Positions 1 through 10,178 are shown, counted from the first letter of the stretch. The stretch is 35,261 nucleotides of DNA from Priapulus caudatus (GCF_000485595.1 NW_014577247.1:29639-64899), one strand, 5' to 3'. The notes: generated by a model not told the origin, from the sequence alone. A program made the numbers and translations.

Positions 1-72
<72 letters not shown>
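1..72. repeat. (GA)n microsatellite
   Basis: The window opens inside a pure GA dinucleotide run (1-60), continued after one C interruption to about 72. The left edge is cut by the window, so the full length is unknown. It lies upstream of the adipolin-type gene; GA tracts can act as GAGA-factor-like promoter sites, but nothing here shows that. Confidence 0.97.
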
Positions 73-647
73 CAGACCGCGCGCAGTTCGTCTGTGAGTG
101 GTGAGTCGAGAGCACGGGGAAAGCGCGATCACGCTGCTTGCTAAGTGCCCCGTCAGCACCGATTGCACGCTGCGATCGCGATGGATTGCGGGCCGAGACG
201 CGGATATTTGCACGAGATTGCCGCCGTCTAGTTGGCCGTAGTCTGCTAGCGGCGACGCTGCCGCTTTGTATACGAGCCAAACGCGCGCGCGGTCCGCGAG
301 AGACTAGTTAGGCTCATTTGAGAACTGCCGCTAACCCCGCGAGCATTGGCATTTCGTGCCCGCAGATATAGCGACCTTGGTGCTGTTGACGGCACTACAC
401 AGCCTCCGTACCTCTTCGTCGCATCGCTCACTCTTACAGGCGCCAATCCATCCCTGCGAAATTCATCCATCGATCTATATATCGATTAATTGATAAATTC
501 ATCGGCAAATTAATGCTGCGACAGGATTTTGCGCGTCTGCTGGTGTTCTTGCCGCGTCGTTAAGCCTCACCGCCGCGCGTGCCGATCGTCTGTCCGTCAC
601 AGCAGCAGCAGAGTGGCAGCGCCGATGCCTGCACGCCAGCCGTCGGC
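73..647 (+). promoter_or_regulatory. CpG-rich promoter/5' leader of the adipolin-type gene
   Basis: This stretch between the GA repeat and the start codon is rich in CpG and has no convincing coding frame; the open frames seen here on either strand are short and unsupported. It most likely contains the transcription start and 5' UTR of the downstream gene. A small palindrome-rich AT patch (ATCGAT motifs around 470-500) interrupts the GC-rich sequence. No clear TATA box was recognised, consistent with a CpG-type promoter. The start site itself cannot be placed from sequence alone. Confidence 0.45.
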
Positions 648-651
648 ATGA
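625..651 (+). promoter_or_regulatory. Upstream ORF overlapping the adipolin start codon
   Basis: An ATG at 625 opens an eight-codon reading frame (MPARQPSA) whose TGA at 649-651 overlaps the main ATG at 648-650 as ATGA. The uORF start has C at -3 (weak context), whereas the main start has G at -3, so leaky scanning or termination-reinitiation could both feed the main frame. It is only relevant if transcription starts upstream of 625, which is inferred. Confidence 0.4.
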
Positions 652-842
652 GGAGCTTCATCATATTAGCGACGATTGTGCAATGCATCATCGTACTGCC
701 GCTCTTCGTCTCGGCGGAAACGCGAGCCGACGGAGATGCAATGATACGCGGAGATCCGATATTCGGTGACGACGGCGACGACTTCTTACTGACGGCAGGT
801 TTCGCCGCGCCGCCGCAGCACGCCGTAAAGAAGGCGGACAAG
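648..842 (+). CDS. C1QTNF12: Adipolin-type gene, coding exon 1 (signal peptide)
   Basis: Codes residues 1-65. Residues 4-21 are strongly hydrophobic and are followed by VSA-ET, a good signal-peptidase site after Ala23; the rest is an acidic, low-similarity linker (GDDGDD). I chose the ATG at 648 because an in-frame GTG-initiated extension upstream would displace the signal peptide from the N terminus. The exon ends AAG|GTGAGC on a codon boundary, and the frame reads through only into intron sequence. Confidence 0.88.
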
Positions 843-3138
843 GTGAGCAGTGGGTTCTACTCTAACACGTGTCTGACGTACAGTTGGATCCGACTCTTTT
901 TCATATTGCTTTTAATTCATCGTTCTACTTATATAAGCTTATATAGCGCGTTGAGTTTTGCGTACTCGTGCGTGTACACATAGCGCAATGAATAACCGAG
1001 CTCTGCACAGACTGTAAAGACATCAGTAACCAAGATCATATGTTCACCCTGATAGAAAGAGTGTGATAAAGGTCCAGGTAGAAGGGATGGATATACATGC
1101 AGGAAGACATAGAGAGGCAGATTGAGCGAGAGAGAAGGGGAAAGAATAGGGATTGCAATCGAGGGACGTAGAGAAAGAAAGATAGAAGGAGAACGAGGAC
1201 AAGGAATGGCGATGATTTGAGAAAGTGAAAAAAGCTTGAAAATTAATTGCTCTCGAAATTAATGGATGGATAGCTGGATTGTATGGTGTAGAGAGAGACA
1301 CGCGGACGGGCGGCCGCATGGGAGCATCGGACGCGCGAGATATCCATACATAATAAATAGAATTAGCGAGAGATAATTGAATAAATAAGCAGAATGAAGC
1401 CCTCACCAACAGACATCAGAAAAAGATGCAAGCAAGTTGCCGACGAGCAACAAATATTGCGTGCGTACGTGGGTATGCGTGCATATATCAGCGATGGGTA
1501 ATGCGTTGGTTAGATGACGATAACCAAATTGATACCAGCGTTGTAGTCGCTCTTATAATACATTTTCGAAAACATTTCAATTCTACCATTCCTTTTTTTT
1601 CCTTTTCGATTGCCATTTTCCCCTTTGTCTCTCGTTCTCTTTTTCATGCTCTCTCGCTCTCCCCCTTTCTCTTTCTCTCTCTGTCTGTCTCTTTCTCTCT
1701 CCCACACGCTCTTCTCCTGTATGTGTGTCTCGCTCTCTCTCTGTGCCTCTGTGTGACGCTGTCTCTCTGTCTCTCTTCCCTCTCCTCTCTCTCACCATCT
1801 ATATGTCTGTCTCTCTGTCTATCTGCCTCTGTTTCTATCATTCGCTCACTCTATATCTCTCTCGCTCGATCACGCTCTCTCTCTCTCTCTCTCTCTGTCT
1901 CCATCTCCCTTTCCCTTTCTCCATTTATCTGTCTCTTTCTCGCTCGCTTACTCGCTCTATATCTCGCTCACTCGCTCTCGTTCTCTCTAGATCTCCTTCC
2001 GACTGTCTGTCTCCATCAGAGCAGCTATATTATACTATATCAAGACCACTCATTGTAATCGTATACATCGCGATGATAGAATCCCGGGCAGTGAACCTCG
2101 CGTCTTCAATTATCCCCCCGCGCGCACGCACGCGCGCGCACACGCGCGCACACACACGCGCACACTTTCACCGCATCCATATTTCGAAATTCTAAAATTC
2201 GCGTCGTCGCGTCGCTGCGGCGTATAGTTTACTTAATACCGCCTCGTTGGCTCGGCCCTATTTACTCTCTACGCGAGTCTTTATAAAACACACTGGCGCC
2301 GATTGGCATTGCCTTTCCTGTGTCCCGCTGCGCCGGAGAGCGCCGTGGCTTGTCTATGCGCACACTATCACGGTTTGTTTGTGCTCGTAATGGCAGACGC
2401 TTCGCCGAATCGCAGTGCGGTAGCGCGCGAACGCGAGATTACAGGACCGGCGGCTAAGTTTCAGCGACGACTTGATTGGCTCCATCCGATCGGGAAAAAG
2501 GAAACAACGAACGTAAATAAATAGAACGGATGGGAGGCCGGGAGACGCATTGCCGGCGAACTCAACTTCCAGATGAGTGCGGGTGCGAGGAAGCCAGGAA
2601 GCAAATGAGTTAGATGAGCGAGAAAATATAGAGACATGAGCGGGAAGCGAGGAAGCGAAAGAGCCAGATGAGCGGGAAAATGGAAAACCAGATAAAAAAA
2701 AGGTCGACGTGCTGAAAGCGTGAAGGTTTATACAGACCCAACGGTAATAAATTAAAGTTACGGACGGAATCACATCATTATAGGTTCTATATTAGGTTTG
2801 GAAAAACATATATATATATATATATATAAACATATGTGTGAAGCCGTTGCGCTAACGAGTAAATTTGGCATCCTGTGAGACACACTAACTGTCTGCATGC
2901 TGAGGAGATTGTATATTATATATATATATTATATATTATATATATATAGAGGAGAGAGAGAGAGAGAGACGGAGAGAGAGAGAGAGAGAGAGAGACGAGA
3001 AAGAGAGACGAGAGAAAGAAGAAGATAGATAGTATAGGTAGATAGACTAGATAGAATAGATAGATAGATTAGATTAGATAGATTAGATAGATAGATAGAT
3101 AGATAGAATAGATAGATAGATAGATAGATAGATAGCAT

Positions 3139-3188
<50 letters not shown>

Positions 3189-3213
3189 ATAGATAGATAG
3201 ATAGATAGAATAA

Positions 3214-3297
<84 letters not shown>

Positions 3298-6200
3298 ATA
3301 GATAGACAGATAGAGATATAGTTTTGTTTCATAAGCTATTACACTTCAACCCCATCGTAATCGTGGTTTACACATAGCGTGATAAATATGCATACACGCA
3401 TGAGGCGTACCCATGCACAGTGACAGGGCACAGTACACTATTTACTTGTTACTATGTTGTATTCTATGCTTTCCGCAAACAACAACAACAATAACAGCAA
3501 GAGCGCGAAGGTGGACGCAATGCGAACGACTGCTATGGTAATTGTTTAATGTATATAATAATTAATCGTTATCAAATTGTACGTAATTAATTTGTATTTT
3601 ACGCGCGCGGGTGTTTTTGATTCGCGAGAGCGACCGGGTAATATTCAGACGGAGAAGGTCAGTGGCAAATGAACTCCAGCCTCCGAGCACAGCGGCATGT
3701 TAGAAATGTTGAGAAGAATCTTTCATCAGCAGCACTATACTCCGCGAAACGAAACATGGTCAGCATGAGGTCAACATGCAGAGCATGCATGTCTTTACTA
3801 CTATAACAATGCGCGGTGACTATATGCATTTCAAATACGTTGGTCTTGTAGATATCTAGCCAGAACTTAAAAGAGCGAATAGCTCAGCATGCGTAACACA
3901 GCGACGTGTGTGTTATGCAAACTCACCATTTGAATAAATAATAACATAGTGTACTCTACAGGGGCCTTATAGCTTTAGAATGACGAATCACTAACCACAT
4001 GCATGCGAACCGGTCCCCGCCCCTCATTACTATGGCATGTCCGCAAACCATCAGGAAACGCTGGTTTACTTGTCAGCAAGCAATGCGGGACACTGTGTAA
4101 CAATATCGCTCGCTGCATGTAAACGTGGCTAGAATTGCCTATTTGCACTTACGTGAAGCGGTTCGTTAGTTATAATAATACATAGCGCCATATTGTTTGC
4201 ATCGGCGCTCAGAGAAGGCTTCGCGCAAGATATATGGTCCGGCAAAATCTGTTTAAAATGGACTAAATTTCTATTAATAGTACCAGGTGTCAGAGAGACT
4301 AATGCGAATGATGTTATACTGTCTCGCTGAAACACGTGCGTCTTTTAAGTAGTCTCGAATGGTCTGTGCATTTTCGTATGTAGTCATAAATTCATGATGA
4401 ATAATGTGCGTAAACAGATCAGAGCATCCACTGAATTTTATTGGCCGGAATTTTCATAGCGACACCGAACGCACACGGGAGCACTACAGCCTGTAGAAAT
4501 CGGCATTAAAAGATATAGAGCCAACTACATCGACAATCACTTGGGTCCCAACGCAATACAAATGCGAATGTTTGCCAAATATATGGCACTAAGAAATAGT
4601 ACTTAGAATATTAGCTCATTAGAATATACCGAACTGCTGAATCCCGTTCCCTTTCGCGACAGCGGTGCCGCTGTATTTCCTCCCAACGCAGAGCGAGGCC
4701 TTAAATATATTGATGAATATGTTAACCGCAGGAACGCAGCGGGCACGCAGCAGTAGTTTAATTATATATACATGATTCCCAGCGTATACATATGTAAGTA
4801 GTCCGTGTGACAGCGGGCGGCAAAACCGCCGCTGGCTACCGCGATCTAACGCCGCGTCGAAGTTCATCATGGGCCCATGTTATTCACGTAAGTAGGCCTA
4901 CATTGCTAGGCAATAAAGGCAATGCTGTCTTCGTGGTTATACGTGTTCCGTCGACAGATCAATTCGTGAGATTCCATCATTCCAGTATGACTGGTAGTAC
5001 GTACTGTCACACCTGACGAAGGCAGCAGGCTGTTGTTATGTCGGCAGCCGTGCACTGTGAGACAGCAGCGTAGTCGGTAGCACATTTACACACACACATG
5101 ACGGAGGCGCGAGCCCGGGCCCCCACTCAGTGTTATTTAGGGTACGCATATGCTCGTTCCCTCCCTTTGAAAGCACCCACCTATCTCAGGACTGCCAAAA
5201 TTTCCGAACCTCCCTTTCGCGGGCTTTTTGCGGGTTTTTCCTGTCTTGGAGACCCCCTTAAATCCGAAATAATTGAGCTTTCAAAACTAGCAGGAATTTC
5301 AGGAATTTGATCCCGGGATTTGATAAAGTTTTTTTATGATATTCAAGATAAAAGAGCGAGAAAAAAAACACCCCCTTTTTAAAGAAATCTCCGGGTGAAA
5401 AGTCAAATACACCCCCTTTTTTACAATTCTTGGGCCGGATTTTGTCGCGCGAAAAATACCCCTTTACCGGAGATTTTGGGAACGCGCATGCGGTCCCTCC
5501 GACCTCGGAGTGGGGGGCCCGGGGGCGCGAGCGCGGGAACGACGGACAGTAGCAGTTGCAAATCGCGTGAAAAATGCGCGCACATCTCTGCCTATTGACT
5601 ATTGGCACGCGTTGCACATATACGTGTTTTGTCAGTATTCTATATAAATCACTACTCGTGAGAGGGGGAGGATTTCTAAGACCTCACACCCACTCAACCG
5701 TATTTGTATCTCTTTTGAATATTGGATGATGGAATTGCAGCCGAATCAGTTGCCTGGTGCGCCATCTGGCGTTAAAGTCGACCCGCAGGGCAGTTGGCTA
5801 AACTTTGTGCGTCATTCGTCGGCCAGCCAAGCTCGAAGAAAGAGGAAACATAAGAAAAAGAAGGTCCTGGTAAGGCATCGATATAGCTGCGATCCCATAT
5901 AATGTAAGGATTTAATGTACGGAAATAATATTGATTGAATTCTCCCGCGTGAAAGTGTACTGATTCTCTTCAAAAATCTAGTTCATAAAATATTTTTAAA
6001 TACATGCAGTATACGTGTAAGCGACACCAATGGGATACTTCAACGTAGCGATTATGTGTTTCTGTGATAATGTTAGAGGGGTGGCCGTGGTCCCACCGGC
6101 CCAAGAGGACCGCGCGGACCAGCCGGACCTCCCGGAGCAGAAGTGACGTCAGATGAACTGATGGTGGAGTTCAGACAAATGGTCAAGGAGGCGGCGGAGC

Positions 6201-6365
6201 GACGAGCGCAGAGATTATTGGCAGAAAAAGTAACGACAAATTTACAAACGTAACGACTTCATGCCAAGGCGTTATGCACACTCTGTTAGACGCATGCGCA
6301 ATCAGGCAATCGCACAGACACTCACTTGCGCACGCGCGCACACATGCACACACACACACGCGCGC

Positions 6366-6438
<73 letters not shown>

Positions 6439-6462
6439 CACACGCACGCACGCACACACACA

Positions 6463-6503
<41 letters not shown>

Positions 6504-7566
6504 ATACTGCACACGAATGCTATCAATGTTGAAGGGAATATATCTTGAACATTTCATTTTATGTTCTCGTAACTTTTTTTCAGTGTCAAAATAGTGTTCT
6601 GAATGGTACTAAACTACTCACAAGCATGAGGAACTGCAACAACAAGGAGCCGGTCGAAACGACTGCATTCAGACACCGTCTGCAAAACAATGTCTATGTG
6701 AAAAAACGATCCACTGTCGAACTCTCAAGCTACCACATTGTAAGTGATTTTCAACACTTTTGCGCATGCCTAGGTTCTGCGCAATTATAAGCTTTCAATT
6801 TTATCACTCAGGTTAATATACGAATACATCTGCAATACAACTGCAATAATAAACAGAGATTTTTCTTTTGAAGCTTGACAATTGATATCGTACGTGCTGA
6901 GTCAAAATCGTATTTTAACTGGCTACGGCTAAGAATAAAACGTATATTTCAGCAGGAGTGAATAAAAAAACACATTCGCTTTTATTCACCCCTGATATCA
7001 GTGTACTATAGCAGCTAAACCTAAAATGCCGCAAATGGCGATAATCCTTCTGCTTACGTTAACTACGTAACGTAAGCTAACTAAATAATATAGCTAATAT
7101 AAGTCCAGCGTGCATTTTCGCGCACAGGCGTTCGGGAGCGGGGAATTTGAGAGTGGAATCGGAATGGACCCGCGATCCGGTAGGTTCACAGCGCCATCTA
7201 CGGGAATATACGAATTTGTGGCCAACATCGACATACTGAATAGAAAGCCGTCGGTGAAGCAGAAGGAGGCGAGAAACAGTGACAACGTACAGCTGATGAT
7301 CTGCATAGACGCCGTCTGCCGGGGAAACGGGTAATATATAATATAACTAGTGACGAGAAATGTTAAAGAAATGAAAGATAAAAACACATAATATATACGT
7401 GTTTGCGTGCGTGCGGACGTCAGTGCGTTTGAATGCGTGCTTTCGTGTGCGCGAGGGCGCGCCCGAAATAAAAATTTGTACGAAGACGAAAATAATCGTT
7501 TTGGCGATAGTAGTGTCCTAATCTAGTGATCTCCCTCCCCCACTCCACCCGTCTCTCTCACCTCTC

Positions 7567-7604
<38 letters not shown>

Positions 7605-8422
7605 CCTTTCTTTCTCCCTCTCGGTCTCTGTCTGCCTATATACTTTTCTGTCTGTCTGTCGTCTGTTTATCCATTCACCCATCCATACTTTCGTCTATCC
7701 ACCTCTGTCTGTCTGTCTGTTTCTTTCTTTATGTATATATATATATATACTCATTTTCCCTTTTCCCCAATATCTTACCTGCCGGTTTAACGTGTTTTTT
7801 CTTAGCTCCGTCAAACATATCACAGGACTGGGAACGAACAGTCGCGTCTTCACGATTCACGTTACCGGAATTCTGCGATTAGAGGTACCGCACTGCGATA
7901 TTGAGCTCAAGCCGCTCCACTAGCGACGTCTACATGTGACACATAATCCATACGTCATGTAACGTGTGCGCGAAATTCAGTATATCAGGATTCAACGTCA
8001 TGAGTAGAAATTCGTAGATAATTAGATATACACTACTTTTAGATACCCTATCAAGTCTGGTATATTAATTTTCTGGTTGTAAAAGTATAGGTTTGCAATA
8101 GAAAAATAGATTACAACAAAAAATAACTATACAAAAAAATTCCTAAAATGATATATAATTAAATACAGCAAAAATAATACGAAATATTAAAACATAATAA
8201 ATACAGTTATGTTATCATGAGTATAAAGAACTGTTATTTAAATGATCTAAAATGCGTTGGAAACAACGACGACGAGAGCGAGCGGAGAAGACCTATACGT
8301 TGTGGCTGTCGCTCCCGTTACAGGCTGGTCAATTCGTCTCCGTATTCGTGGAGAACGACTCGAGATGGACGGTGACTGTGCGCGCCGACTCCCACTTCAG
8401 CGGGGTCCTACTCGCCTCGTGA
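648..8422 (+). CDS. C1QTNF12: Adipolin/erythroferrone-family secreted C1q-domain protein (complete, 7 coding exons)
   Basis: Joining 648-842, 5741-5869, 6077-6229, 6584-6739, 7128-7330, 7806-7884 and 8324-8422 gives one open frame of about 337 residues (human adipolin is about 300). All junctions are GT-AG; every intron is phase 0 except intron 5, which splits a Gly codon. Order of parts: signal peptide (1-23), linker, the family motif SWLNFVR (83-89), a basic RRKR furin-like site (97-100), seven Gly-X-Y triplets (110-130), then EVT-xx-L-x-EF and an ERR helix, then a C1q/TNF-like beta domain from about 190 to the end with SGRFTAP, NSRVFT, SVFVEN and HFSGVLL. Those blocks match vertebrate adipolin (C1QTNF12) and its paralogue erythroferrone, so this is probably the single invertebrate co-orthologue of both. 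Vertebrate members are secreted multimeric hormones affecting glucose or iron metabolism; the role here is unknown. Sequons NGT (exon 4) and NDS (exon 7) could be glycosylated. Confidence 0.93.
1590..2015. repeat. Degenerate CT-rich polypyrimidine tract
   Basis: About 400 bases of imperfect CT/CTGT runs on the + strand (purine-rich GA on the other). The long open frames on both strands here are artefacts of repeat composition (Ser/Leu or Arg/Glu repeats) and were not called as genes. Such tracts can adopt triplex DNA when mirror-symmetric; this one is too interrupted to claim that. Confidence 0.9.
2119..2166. repeat. Alternating CG/CA tract
   Basis: Short strictly alternating purine-pyrimidine run of CGCA/CACA units inside intron 1, of the type that can flip to Z-DNA. 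Confidence 0.85.
2810..3318. repeat. Compound microsatellite: TA, GA and (TAGA)n
   Basis: A compound repeat in intron 1: short TA runs (about 2810-2828 and 2911-2948), a GA run (about 2949-3010), then a tetranucleotide TAGA array from about 3025 to 3318 with scattered variants (TAGAA, TAAA). The reverse-strand YLSI-repeat frames are translations of the array, not proteins. An array of this kind is expected to vary in length between individuals. Confidence 0.95.
3320..5099. other. Intron 1 unique sequence, no feature recognised
   Basis: About 1.8 kb of non-repetitive intron sequence. I found no open frame with splice sites in phase, no RNA gene and no transposon ends here. Confidence 0.5.
5100..5546. 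mobile_element. Inverted-repeat (MITE-like) element in intron 1
   Basis: GC-rich ends (CCCGGGCCCCC-ACTC on the left near 5117-5132 and its reverse complement near 5510-5526 on the right) form an imperfect inverted repeat that extends inward with GGGTACGCATATGC-CGTTCCC on the left matching GGGACCGCATGCG-CGTTCCC on the right. GACGGA is present at both flanks (5100-5105 and 5541-5546) and may be the target duplication. The interior is AT-rich, with runs of CCCCCTTTT, and non-coding. The element family is not recognised. Confidence 0.5.
5741..5869 (+). CDS. C1QTNF12: Adipolin-type gene, coding exon 2 (SWLNFVR motif and furin-like site)
   Basis: Codes residues 66-108, bounded by TTGCAG and GTAAGG, phase 0 on both sides. 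It contains [10 protein letters not shown], which matches the TWLNFVR block of adipolin and the SWMLFVK block of erythroferrone. It ends in a run of ten basic residues in twelve, including RRKR (97-100), an R-X-K/R-R furin consensus. Vertebrate adipolin is cleaved by furin in this same region, just before the collagen stalk, so cleavage here is likely but inferred. Confidence 0.88.
6077..6229 (+). CDS. C1QTNF12: Adipolin-type gene, coding exon 3 (collagen stalk)
   Basis: Codes residues 109-159, from TTAG to GTAACG, phase 0 on both sides. It begins with seven Gly-X-Y triplets ending GPPGAE, followed by [21 protein letters not shown], a helical segment matching adipolin EVTAE-LL-EFQELLKEATERR. 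The very short collagen stretch is typical of this subfamily and distinguishes it from other C1q/TNF proteins with long collagen stalks. The helix after the stalk probably helps trimerisation. Confidence 0.9.
6230..6583 (+). other. Adipolin-type gene intron 3, mostly a Z-DNA-type repeat
   Basis: Intron from GTAACG to CTTTTTTTCAG. About half of it is one alternating purine-pyrimidine tract (see the repeat at 6323-6501), leaving about 80 bases between the repeat and the 3' splice site. Confidence 0.8.
6323..6501. repeat. (CGCA)n/(CA)n alternating purine-pyrimidine tract
   Basis: Nearly 180 bases of uninterrupted alternating purine-pyrimidine sequence: CGCG and CACA runs, then about 20 CGCA tetramers, then CA repeats. 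Such a tract is a strong candidate for Z-DNA. Frames of His/Thr/Ala or Cys/Val/Arg on the two strands are repeat translations. Confidence 0.95.
6584..6739 (+). CDS. C1QTNF12: Adipolin-type gene, coding exon 4
   Basis: Codes residues 160-211, from TTTTTTTCAG to GTAAGT, phase 0 on both sides. The first half (two Cys and an NGT sequon) is a family-variable linker; the second half, [19 protein letters not shown], matches the adipolin block AFHCRL-GP-VDK-TLVEL that leads into the C1q domain. The human HC of that block is HR here, so that cysteine is absent, although two other cysteines occur nearby. Confidence 0.88.
7128..7330 (+). CDS. C1QTNF12: Adipolin-type gene, coding exon 5 (C1q domain, first half)
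   Basis: Codes residues 212-278 plus two bases of codon 279, from CGCACAG to GTAATA. It contains [21 protein letters not shown] and [11 protein letters not shown], aligning with GAFLRGSGL, SGRFTAPVSGIFQF and VLICIESLC of vertebrate adipolin. The ICI-xx-xC cysteine pair is kept. It starts phase 0 and ends phase 2, the only split codon in the gene. Confidence 0.92.
7520..7750. repeat. CT-rich tract in intron 5
   Basis: Imperfect CT, CTGT and TA repeats inside intron 5 (7331-7805). Non-coding; the Ser/Leu-rich frame across it is a repeat translation that runs into exon 6 in the wrong frame. Confidence 0.9.
7806..7884 (+). CDS. C1QTNF12: Adipolin-type gene, coding exon 6
   Basis: A 79-base exon from TTTTTTCTTAG to GTACCG; its first C completes the Gly codon begun in exon 5. 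It codes [19 protein letters not shown] and TGILRLE, matching adipolin SLEAVSGLESNSRVFTLQV and QGLLQLQ. Too short to stand out as an open frame, but the phase and homology are unambiguous. Confidence 0.9.
8324..8422 (+). CDS. C1QTNF12: Adipolin-type gene, last coding exon
   Basis: From CGTTACAG to the TGA at 8420-8422. It codes [32 protein letters not shown] and stop, matching the C terminus AGQYASVFVDN and FSGLLLGT of adipolin and SHFSAVLLG of erythroferrone. The NDS sequon may be glycosylated. A possible ATTAAA signal lies at 8950-8955 and AATAAA at 9199-9204; the 3' end cannot be fixed from sequence. Confidence 0.92.
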   Translation, partial: AGQFVSVFVENDSRWTVTVRADSHFSGVLLAS

Positions 8423-8785
8423 ACACGTGACACCCGCCGAGAGACACGTGACAATAATGGCGGCGACAAAAGAAGCCACAGACAGATAAGGCTGAGAGCC
8501 GAGCCGTGCACGTGGCGCACACATCTCTTTCGTCTTCATATATACGTCGTGTCAGTTTGTAAATGATAATATATAAATATGTATGTAACGATATATATAT
8601 GATTATATATAACTACATAGGTCGTAGATCTCGCCTTACAGACGCTGGTCTTCCTGGTATATAAGCTTGCACGTATATTTTGTTGTTATTGTTTTTGTCA
8701 TGCGACATTAATCATGATATATAGAAGGATAAATAATGAGGATAATAAGGATAAATAATCTCGAATCAATCTCAGTATCTCTTTG

Positions 8786-8792
8786 ATATATA

Positions 8793-8847
<55 letters not shown>
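8786..8847. repeat. (TA)n microsatellite
   Basis: A TA run of about 60 bases, self-complementary and able to extrude a cruciform. Confidence 0.95.
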
Positions 8848-8850
<3 letters not shown>

Positions 8851-9959
8851 TGTAGACTAAACGTCATATCTAGTATTCATCAGTGATTTCATGATGTATT
8901 CAACATTATAATCTATTATTATCGATCACCGCTCGATAAACTAGACTTAATTAAACATAATTAACAAGTAATGACTGTCATTCGATTGTAGGCAAGCAAT
9001 TTATATATGGGCAGCCATATATAATTGGCTAATATAAATACGAAACATAGCTCTAATCCCAATGGGAGGCTATGCTCCTGTTTCCGTAGAGATTAGCTTG
9101 TAGGCATGGACTGTAATTAACTTTGTATTTGGCAATGTCAATGCAGCTGGCAGAAGTAAGGTGAGTTATATTGAAAACTTGACCAGCAACAAATTACAAA
9201 TAAAAGATAGCTATGTATAGATCTGTACCAATAACATCAGAAAAATGAAACGTTTTTCCATCTACATTATTTATTTAACAGTTCAGTACCTAAAGAACAA
9301 ATCATTACACCTGATGATGATATAGGGGTACAACATTGTGCGAGTCTGTCTGAGCTTGGGATGATATATGTATATATATATGCACCCCAGTTTTTCTACT
9401 ACAAATCCACCTTGCTGCAGTTGGTGCTGCCACTAGCCATAACAATAAACTACATCACTACAATGGTGAAACAACATTGGCATTGGGTCATCACATTAAC
9501 AGCCGTATATATATAACTTCGAAATTTTAACAACTAAAACAGTGTAAACTACAATTTGCCCCCGGACGACGGCGTGGTAATAACTGTGGCAAAACGATGA
9601 TGATGATGCCGAATTGTGGCCTAGATTATGGAATTTTCATCACCATCCACGATGTTAACGTGACGCTTGACATTTGGATTAACGTCAGCGAACGCACGGC
9701 GTGTTAGCACGAAGGGGTATCTGCACACAAACCATCCATCATGTCTGTCACGAGAGTGAGAGAAAGCAACTCGGCCATCTGGCAGTGACGATATAACTAC
9801 AAAGAATATAGTGCGGCATTGCACGGATTGGCAAAAAGACAGTACACGTTCTTGATCTACTTGGTAGCCTATCGTTTCCACACTAGGACCTTATACCTAC
9901 GCACGGGACGTCTACCCAAGTGAATACTGAACACATGTACATCAATAAATACATCTCAA

Positions 9960-10026
<67 letters not shown>
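9960..10026. repeat. (TA)n microsatellite
   Basis: A second TA run of about 67 bases followed by a short CA run. The YI-repeat frame across it is a repeat translation. Confidence 0.95.
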
Positions 10027-10030
<4 letters not shown>

Positions 10031-10178
10031 CACACACACGTATGTGTGGGCACGGCGCATACACCATACGCATCCTACAAATCTCTAGTCACTACTACCA
10101 CTCTACGCTATAATCACATTGTCACAATAATTGGCTTCCTAACTTCCAAACGGTTATTATGGTTACATTACTTATCGA

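Larger units (their letters stand above)
843..5740 (+). other. Adipolin-type gene intron 1 (4.9 kb)
   Basis: Large first intron from GTGAGC to TTGCAG. It carries a pyrimidine-rich CT tract, alternating CG/CA, TA, GA and a long TAGA array, and near its 3' end a GC-rich inverted-repeat element. No coding exon was supported inside it; open frames in the repeats are low-complexity. An in-frame ATG at 5729, just before exon 2, could allow an alternative start without a signal peptide, but there is no evidence that it is used. Confidence 0.8.
8423..10170. other. Intergenic: 3' flank of adipolin-type gene, AT-rich
   Basis: The 3' UTR of the adipolin-type gene presumably occupies the first part. The rest is AT-rich with two long TA runs. 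No exon or RNA gene could be supported on either strand; an open frame on the minus strand at 9621-9881 has no recognisable domain and no neighbours. Confidence 0.6.

Noticed and set aside
579-647. GTG-initiated N-terminal extension of the adipolin-type protein
   Set aside because: It would bury the signal peptide internally; the ATG at 648 has good context and gives a proper leader.
1426-2195. Long Ser/Leu-rich open frames on the plus strand and Arg/Glu-rich frames on the minus strand
   Set aside because: They translate a CT/GA repeat in all frames and show no domain or splice context.
2929-3332. YLSI-repeat protein on the minus strand
   Set aside because: Direct translation of the TAGA tetranucleotide array.
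5098-5310. Coding frame [15 protein letters not shown] and onward
   Set aside because: It lies within the GC-ended inverted-repeat element, has no family resemblance, and would not splice in phase to exon 2.
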